In this document: positions 57,157 through 64,000 of the stretch, piece after piece
Numbering within the stretch: position 1 is the stretch's first letter
Layout of the letters: every line of letters starts with the position of its first letter
DNA from: Akkermansia muciniphila
Lineage (GTDB): Bacteria > Pseudomonadota > Gammaproteobacteria > Burkholderiales > Burkholderiaceae_C
DNA length: 64,000 nt
Direction of reading: 5' to 3'
Assembly (NCBI GenBank): GCA_943331105.2
Contig: CALQKH020000008.1
Location: 1 to 64,000 of the forward strand
Position numbers and translations under genes: made by a program
The notes under the pieces: generated by a model
Database searches by the model: none
Told to the model about the DNA's origin: nothing
What the model saw: only the letters and a program-made list of their open reading frames with translations

Positions 57157-57894
57157 TTATTGAGACGCTGTTGGCGTTTCGTTGTAGTCGAAGCTTGAAG
57201 GTGGGTTGCCATCGTAGATGTCATTGCGCCTTTTTTGCAGATAAGCATCGCGCACGAACGAGTACGGGTCCAGAGATGAAGCCTTGATGGCATCCACCGT
57301 CTTGAGCAAACCTGCCCTCATGTCCACCAAGCGGGTGACCAACAAAGCATTGCGGGTGGCCTCATCTGCCAAATTGTTGGTCACATTACCCTGCATGTCT
57401 ACCGGGAACGCCAATGCATCACGCAACGTAGAAGGCCCAAACAACGGCAGCATCACATAGGGACCCGGCTGAACACCCCAGTAGCCCAATGTCTGTCCAA
57501 AATCTTCACGGCGCTTTTCGATGCCCATCTCGCTGGCCACATCCAAAATGCCACCCAATCCCATAAAGGTATTGATGTTGATCCGCATGAAGGTCTCTAC
57601 CGTGGCTTGACCTTTGAGTTGCATGGCGCTGTTGGCCATGGACCAAACATCGCCCAAGTTGCCCATGAAGTTGCTCACCCCGGTGCGCACCATGCTGGGC
57701 AAGACCCTCACATACAGCTGCGCAGCAGGCTTGAGCGCAGCCGTGTCTAACGCATCATTGAATTGGTAAATGCTGCGGTTCATGGGCTCCCAAGGGTCAC
57801 GCGCATCGGCGCTTTTCACAGTGGCACACCCCTGCAAGACCAACACAACGCAGCCGGCCAACAGCATCCAAAATCGTTTTTTGAGCAAATTCAT
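57157..57894 (-). CDS. mlaA: Outer-membrane lipoprotein MlaA (VacJ)
   Basis: MlaA removes phospholipids from the outer leaflet of the outer membrane. The 245-residue lipoprotein has a lipobox LQGC with Cys23, then DPWEPMNRSIYQFNDALDTA, LYVRVLPSMVRTGVSNFMGN and FGQTLGYWGVQPGPYVMLPL, all family hallmarks. Its start overlaps the mlaD stop (ATGA). Confidence 0.96.
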   Translation of the reverse strand: MNLLKKRFWMLLAGCVVLVLQGCATVKSADARDPWEPMNRSIYQFNDALDTAALKPAAQLYVRVLPSMVRTGVSNFMGNLGDVWSMANSAMQLKGQATVETFMRININTFMGLGGILDVASEMGIEKRREDFGQTLGYWGVQPGPYVMLPLFGPSTLRDALAFPVDMQGNVTNNLADEATRNALLVTRLVDMRAGLLKTVDAIKASSLDPYSFVRDAYLQKRRNDIYDGNPPSSFDYNETPTASQ

Positions 57895-58367
57895 GGCTTT
57901 TGGCCCTCAGAAGATTTTTCCGCTTGGTTGAACAAAAACTGGCTGATCAAATTTTCCAGAATCACGGCCGATTGGGTTGAACCAATGCGGTCACCTGCAG
58001 CCAGGTTTTTCTCATCGGCTCCCGGCGATACGTCGAGGTATTGCTCGCCCAACAAGCCGCTGGTTAAAATTTTCAACGAGCTGTCTTGCGGAAAAGCGTG
58101 CTCGGTTTGCAAAGTCAAGGTCACTTTGGCTTGAAAAGATTCACCATCGAATTCGATGGTTTTGACACGCCCCACCACCACACCGGCACTCTTGACGGCA
58201 GCGCCGGGCTTGAGCCCACCAATGTTGTCGAACTTGGCCGTGACCTCATAGCCCTTGTTGAAGCTCCAAGTCAACAAGTTGGCTGCCTTCAACGCCAAAA
58301 ACAGCACGGCCACAGCGCCGAGCAACACAAACAAACCGACCCACACATCATTTTTTGAACGTTGCAT
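57891..58367 (-). CDS. mlaD: Lipid-transport MCE protein MlaD
   Basis: MlaD forms a hexameric ring with a lipid tunnel in the inner membrane. The 158-residue protein has one N-terminal helix (VWVGLFVLLGAVAVLFLALK) and a single MCE domain (FDNIGGLKPGAAVKSAGVVV, SSLKILTSGLLGEQYLDVSP). The coding gap to mlaE is 10 bp. Confidence 0.96.
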   Translation of the reverse strand: MQRSKNDVWVGLFVLLGAVAVLFLALKAANLLTWSFNKGYEVTAKFDNIGGLKPGAAVKSAGVVVGRVKTIEFDGESFQAKVTLTLQTEHAFPQDSSLKILTSGLLGEQYLDVSPGADEKNLAAGDRIGSTQSAVILENLISQFLFNQAEKSSEGQKP

Positions 58368-58377
58368 GCCGTCCTCC

Positions 58378-59160
58378 TCAAATACTGAACATCATCGCAG
58401 TCAGGATGAAATCCAGACCCAACACCGACAAAGAAGAAACCACCACGCTGCGCGTGGTGGCGCTGGCCACACCCTCAGGGGTAGGCTTGGCCACATAACC
58501 CTGCAGCAAGGCAATAAAAGTCACGGCCACCCCGAACACCACGCTCTTGATGATGCCGTTGCCCACGTCCTTGAACACATCCACGCCACCTTGCATCTGG
58601 CTCCAGAATGAACCGGCATCTACGCCGATGAGCAACACACCCACCACGTAGCCGCCCAAAATGCCCACCGCACTGAACACGGCCGCGAGCAATGGCAAGG
58701 CGATGATGCCGCCCCAAAAACGCGGCGCCAAAATGCGCTGCACCGGGTCCACGGCCATCATCTCCAGCGCCGTGAGTTGCTCACCAGCGCGCATCAAGCC
58801 GATTTCGGCCGTGAGCGATGCACCCGCGCGGCCTGCAAACAACAAAGCGGCCACCACCGGACCCAACTCGCGCACCAGGCTGAGCGCCACCAACAAGCCC
58901 AGCGCTTCGGCGGAGCCATAACGCTGCAAGGTGTAGTAGCCCTGCAGGCCCAACACAAAGCCGACAAACAAGCCAGAGACCGTGATGATCGCCAGCGAAT
59001 AGTTGCCCAAAAAGTGCACCTGGTCGCGCACCAAACCAAAGCGCTTGAGGGCCACGCCCGACATGCCCAACAGCTTGAAAAACAAGCGGGCAGCAAAGCC
59101 CCAATCGGCCAACATCTGTCGGGTGTGAGCGCCCAAGGCGCCGAGCAATGAGACGATCAT
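58378..59160 (-). CDS. mlaE: Lipid-transport permease MlaE
   Basis: MlaE is the permease of the MlaFEDB complex. The 260-residue protein has five or six hydrophobic segments and the family blocks FVGFVLGLQGYYTLQRYGSA, LVRELGPVVAALLFAGRAG, EMMAVDPVQRILAPRFWGGI. Its start overlaps the mlaF stop (ATGA). Confidence 0.96.
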   Translation of the reverse strand: MIVSLLGALGAHTRQMLADWGFAARLFFKLLGMSGVALKRFGLVRDQVHFLGNYSLAIITVSGLFVGFVLGLQGYYTLQRYGSAEALGLLVALSLVRELGPVVAALLFAGRAGASLTAEIGLMRAGEQLTALEMMAVDPVQRILAPRFWGGIIALPLLAAVFSAVGILGGYVVGVLLIGVDAGSFWSQMQGGVDVFKDVGNGIIKSVVFGVAVTFIALLQGYVAKPTPEGVASATTRSVVVSSLSVLGLDFILTAMMFSI

Positions 59161-59972
59161 GCTGACCTCCCATAATCTTGCGCCGCATGGGGAGCCGGGT
59201 AATGGAAAGGCACCGGACCATCACTCAGTGCGTGAACAAACTGGTGAATCAGAGGGTCGGTGCTGGCCCGCAGTTCAGCGGGTGTACCCTGTGCGGCCAC
59301 ACCACCATTGGCCAAAATCACCACATGGTCGGCAATCTCAAAGGTTTCCGTCACATCGTGCGACACCACCACACTGGTGATGCCCAGGCTGTCGTTCAAA
59401 CGGCGAATCAATCGGGCCGCAGTGCCCAAAGAAATCGGGTCAAGTCCGGCAAAGGGCTCGTCGTACATGATCAAGTCGGGGTCGAGCGCAATGGCGCGGG
59501 CCAGGGCCACGCGGCGGCTCATGCCGCCGGAGATCTCTGAGGGCTTCAAGTCACGCGCACCACGCAAGCCCACCGCGTCCAGCTTCATGAGCACGATGTC
59601 ACGGATCAGGTCTTCCGACAACGCCGTGTGCTCGCGCAATGGGAAGGCCACGTTGTCGAACACGCTCATGTCGGTGAACAAGGCCCCAAACTGGAACAAC
59701 ATACCCATGCGGCGGCGGGCAGCGTACAGCTCGGCCTGGTGCATGGGGGTGATGTCATCACCGTCAAACAGCAACTGGCCCGAGCTGGCGCGAATTTGCC
59801 CACCAATGAGGCGCAGCACCGTGGTTTTGCCGCCGCCCGAAACACCCATCAGGGCCGTGACTTGTCCGCGCGGCACATTGAAGCTCAAGTTCTTCAAGAT
59901 GACACGGTCGCCGTACCCAAAGCTCAGGTCGCGCAGTTCAACAAGAGGATGTGTCGTGGACGAAGTCTGCAT
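59157..59972 (-). CDS. mlaF: Lipid-transport ATP-binding protein MlaF
   Basis: MlaF is the ATPase of the Mla transporter. The 271-residue protein has Walker A GVSGGGKTT, the signature SGGMSRRVALARAIA, Walker B LIMYDEPFAGLD and the switch histidine in VVVSHDVTETF. The ATG at 59972 has no ribosome site; an 11-bp hairpin ends just 1-2 bases of U run before it. It heads mlaFEDACB, following gltBD. Confidence 0.95.
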   Translation of the reverse strand: MQTSSTTHPLVELRDLSFGYGDRVILKNLSFNVPRGQVTALMGVSGGGKTTVLRLIGGQIRASSGQLLFDGDDITPMHQAELYAARRRMGMLFQFGALFTDMSVFDNVAFPLREHTALSEDLIRDIVLMKLDAVGLRGARDLKPSEISGGMSRRVALARAIALDPDLIMYDEPFAGLDPISLGTAARLIRRLNDSLGITSVVVSHDVTETFEIADHVVILANGGVAAQGTPAELRASTDPLIHQFVHALSDGPVPFHYPAPHAAQDYGRSA

Positions 59973-59973
59973 T

Positions 59974-60004
59974 AAAGAACAAGAGCCGGACTGTCCGGCT
60001 CTTG
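59974..60004 (-). terminator. Intrinsic terminator after gltBD, adjacent to mlaF start
   Basis: The arms CAAGAGCCGGA and TCCGGCTCTTG form an 11-bp stem with a 3-nt loop, followed on the minus strand by TTCTTTA and then the mlaF ATG. It is a strong terminator for gltBD that also lies in any mRNA leader of mlaF. Confidence 0.82.
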
Positions 60005-60076
60005 AGATGGTAAAAACTCCCAGTAAGCGGTGTGCGTACCAGAAAAATAAGTTATTTTACTTAGAACAAATAACCC

Positions 60077-61558
60077 TCAACGCGGCAGATCACTGGCGCC
60101 CATGAGGAACTCGTCCACCGAACGCGCAGCCTGACGGCCTTCACGGATCGCCCACACCACCAAGGACTGGCCTCGGCGCATGTCGCCAGCGGCAAACACT
60201 TTGGGCACATTGGTGGCATAGCCACCTGTGAAGTCGGTGCTGGCCTTGGCATTGCCACGGGCATCTTTGTCGATACCAAAAGCGTCGAGCACAGTGGCAA
60301 CCGGGTTGGTGAATCCCATGGCCAGCAGCACCATGTCGGCTTTGTGATGCTTTTCACTGCCGGCCACTTCAACCATCTTGCCGTCTTTGAACTCGACTTG
60401 AACGGTGGTCAGTCCGGTGACTTTGCCCTTTTCACCGATGAAAGCTTTGGTGGAAATGGCGAATTCGCGCTGCAGCAGACCTTTTTCAGCGCTTTCGTCG
60501 TGGCTGGAGCTGGTGCGCAGTTTCATGGGCCAATAAGGCCAGACCAATGCTTTGTTTTCTTTTTCGGGAGGCTCGGGCATGACCTCGAACTGGGTGACGC
60601 TCACAGCGCCGTGGCGAGTGCTGGTGCCCACGCAGTCGCTGCCGGTGTCGCCGCCGCCGATCACGATGACGTTTTTGCCGTCTGCGCGGAGTTGGCCTTT
60701 GAGCTTGTCGCCCGCATTCACCTTGTTTTGCTGGGGCAAGAACTCCATGGCGAAGTGGATGCCTTCGAGATCACGGCCGGGTACAGGCAAGTCACGCGAC
60801 TGCTCTGAACCACCGGTCAACAACACCGCATCGAAGTCTTTCTTGAGTTGCTCAGCGCTGATGGTTTCTTGGGCCCAATTGGTGATTTTGGAATCCTTGG
60901 GCCACTCACCGACCAACACGCTGGTGCGGATCTTCACACCTTCGGCTTCAAGCTGCTGCACACGGCGGTCGATGTGGGTCTTTTCCATCTTGAAGTCGGG
61001 GATGCCGTAACGCAGCAAACCACCCACACGGTCGTTTTTCTCAAACAAGGTCACGTCGTGGCCTGCACGGGCCAGCTGCTGAGCGGCGGCCAAACCTGCA
61101 GGGCCAGCGCCAATGATGGCCACGGTCTTACCGGTCTTGACTTTGGCAGGACGGGGCGTGACCCAGCCTTCGGCCCAAGCGCGGTCGATGATGGCGTGCT
61201 CAATCGACTTGATGCCAACAGCATCGTCGTTGAAGTTGACCACGCAAGCCGCTTCGCAGGGGGCGGGGCAGATGCGCCCAGTGAACTCAGGGAAGTTGTT
61301 GGTGCTGTGCAGCACCTCGATCGCGTTCTTCCAGTCACCTTCAAACACCAGGTTGTTGAAATCAGGAATGATGTTGTTGACCGGGCAGCCGTTGTTGCAA
61401 AACGGTGTGCCGCAGTCCATGCAACGTGCCGCCTGGGTTTTGGATTGTTCTTCGGTCAAGCCGATCACGAACTCGCCGTAGTTCTTCAAGCGTTCGGAAA
61501 CCGGCTTGTAGCCTTCTTCGATGCGCTCAAATTCCATGAAACCTGTGATTTTTCCCAT
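60077..61558 (-). CDS. gltD: Glutamate synthase (NADPH), small subunit
   Basis: GltD takes electrons from NADPH through FAD and [4Fe-4S] clusters to GltB. The 493-residue protein has N-terminal cluster cysteines ([20 protein letters not shown] and [10 protein letters not shown]), the FAD motif [18 protein letters not shown] and the NADPH motif [17 protein letters not shown]. The last part has [17 protein letters not shown]. It follows gltB after 41 bp. Confidence 0.96.
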   Translation of the reverse strand: MGKITGFMEFERIEEGYKPVSERLKNYGEFVIGLTEEQSKTQAARCMDCGTPFCNNGCPVNNIIPDFNNLVFEGDWKNAIEVLHSTNNFPEFTGRICPAPCEAACVVNFNDDAVGIKSIEHAIIDRAWAEGWVTPRPAKVKTGKTVAIIGAGPAGLAAAQQLARAGHDVTLFEKNDRVGGLLRYGIPDFKMEKTHIDRRVQQLEAEGVKIRTSVLVGEWPKDSKITNWAQETISAEQLKKDFDAVLLTGGSEQSRDLPVPGRDLEGIHFAMEFLPQQNKVNAGDKLKGQLRADGKNVIVIGGGDTGSDCVGTSTRHGAVSVTQFEVMPEPPEKENKALVWPYWPMKLRTSSSHDESAEKGLLQREFAISTKAFIGEKGKVTGLTTVQVEFKDGKMVEVAGSEKHHKADMVLLAMGFTNPVATVLDAFGIDKDARGNAKASTDFTGGYATNVPKVFAAGDMRRGQSLVVWAIREGRQAARSVDEFLMGASDLPR

Positions 61559-61599
61559 GATGATTCCTTAAGCTTTTTGACGTTCAGCGCTCGTCGGGG

Positions 61600-64000
<2,401 letters not shown>

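Overview
The window reads as chromosomal DNA of a Gram-negative betaproteobacterium of the order Burkholderiales, most likely family Comamonadaceae (Limnohabitans/Rhodoferax-like; the genus is a guess). The reasons are gene order (hemA-prfA-prmC, ispB opposite rplU-rpmA-obgE-proB, pilBCD-coaE-zapD-yacG, mlaFEDACB-ABC-bolA-murA-his-tat), three Bug-type tricarboxylate receptors, a short-form HisG, and GC-rich coding sequence with dense start/stop overlaps. All calls come from reading the sequence; no database search was run.

Layout. 1-4.3 kb: ugpB(partial)AECQ, uptake of glycerol-3-phosphate and phosphodiesters. 4.3-5.6 kb: an orphan Bug receptor and a small membrane protein, divergent from hemA. 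5.7-11.1 kb: hemA-prfA-prmC, then a Bug receptor and a VOC gene, then grxD. 11.2-17.3 kb: lytic transglycosylase, proS, rppH, proB, obgE, rpmA, rplU. 17.5-21 kb: ispB, a surface-adhesin-E-like gene, a third Bug receptor, and a 3-hydroxyisobutyrate-dehydrogenase-like gene. 21.1-28.6 kb: pilB (unusually short), pilC, pilD, coaE, zapD, yacG; opposite strand mutT, a DUF815 ATPase and argJ. 28.7-33.3 kb: secA, dciA-like, tRNA-Thr, sspB, sspA. 33.4-36.2 kb: petABC (cytochrome bc1). 36.3-39.9 kb: mscL, pdxA, nif3-like, degQ-like. 39.9-43.1 kb: tatABC, a HIT protein, DUF4870, hisE, hisI.

43.1-46.0 kb is a 2.9-kb accessory block that separates hisI-hisE from the rest of the histidine operon. It holds a ParD-like/RelE-ParE toxin-antitoxin pair, a GNAT acetyltransferase, a DUF1272 protein, a FosX-like fosfomycin hydrolase and a membrane/coiled-coil protein of unknown function. 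Three same-orientation GTTAGG cores, two of them in a nearly identical context next to start codons, make this look like captured integron-type gene cassettes. This is the most unusual part of the window.

46.0-54.4 kb: hisF, a hexose-6-phosphate mutarotase-like gene, hisA, hisH, hisB, hisC, hisD, hisG, murA and bolA, all on the minus strand. 54.4-60 kb: an ABC-2 exporter pair and the mlaFEDACB outer-membrane lipid transport operon. 60-64 kb: gltD and the C-terminal half of gltB, cut by the window end.

Most genes are housekeeping and tightly packed. Regulatory signals readable by eye are a perfect 9-bp dyad at the hemA promoter (fitting the PpsR/CrtJ TGT-N12-ACA pattern), tandem repeats at the toxin-antitoxin promoter, a 20-bp palindrome before degQ, and several intrinsic terminators.
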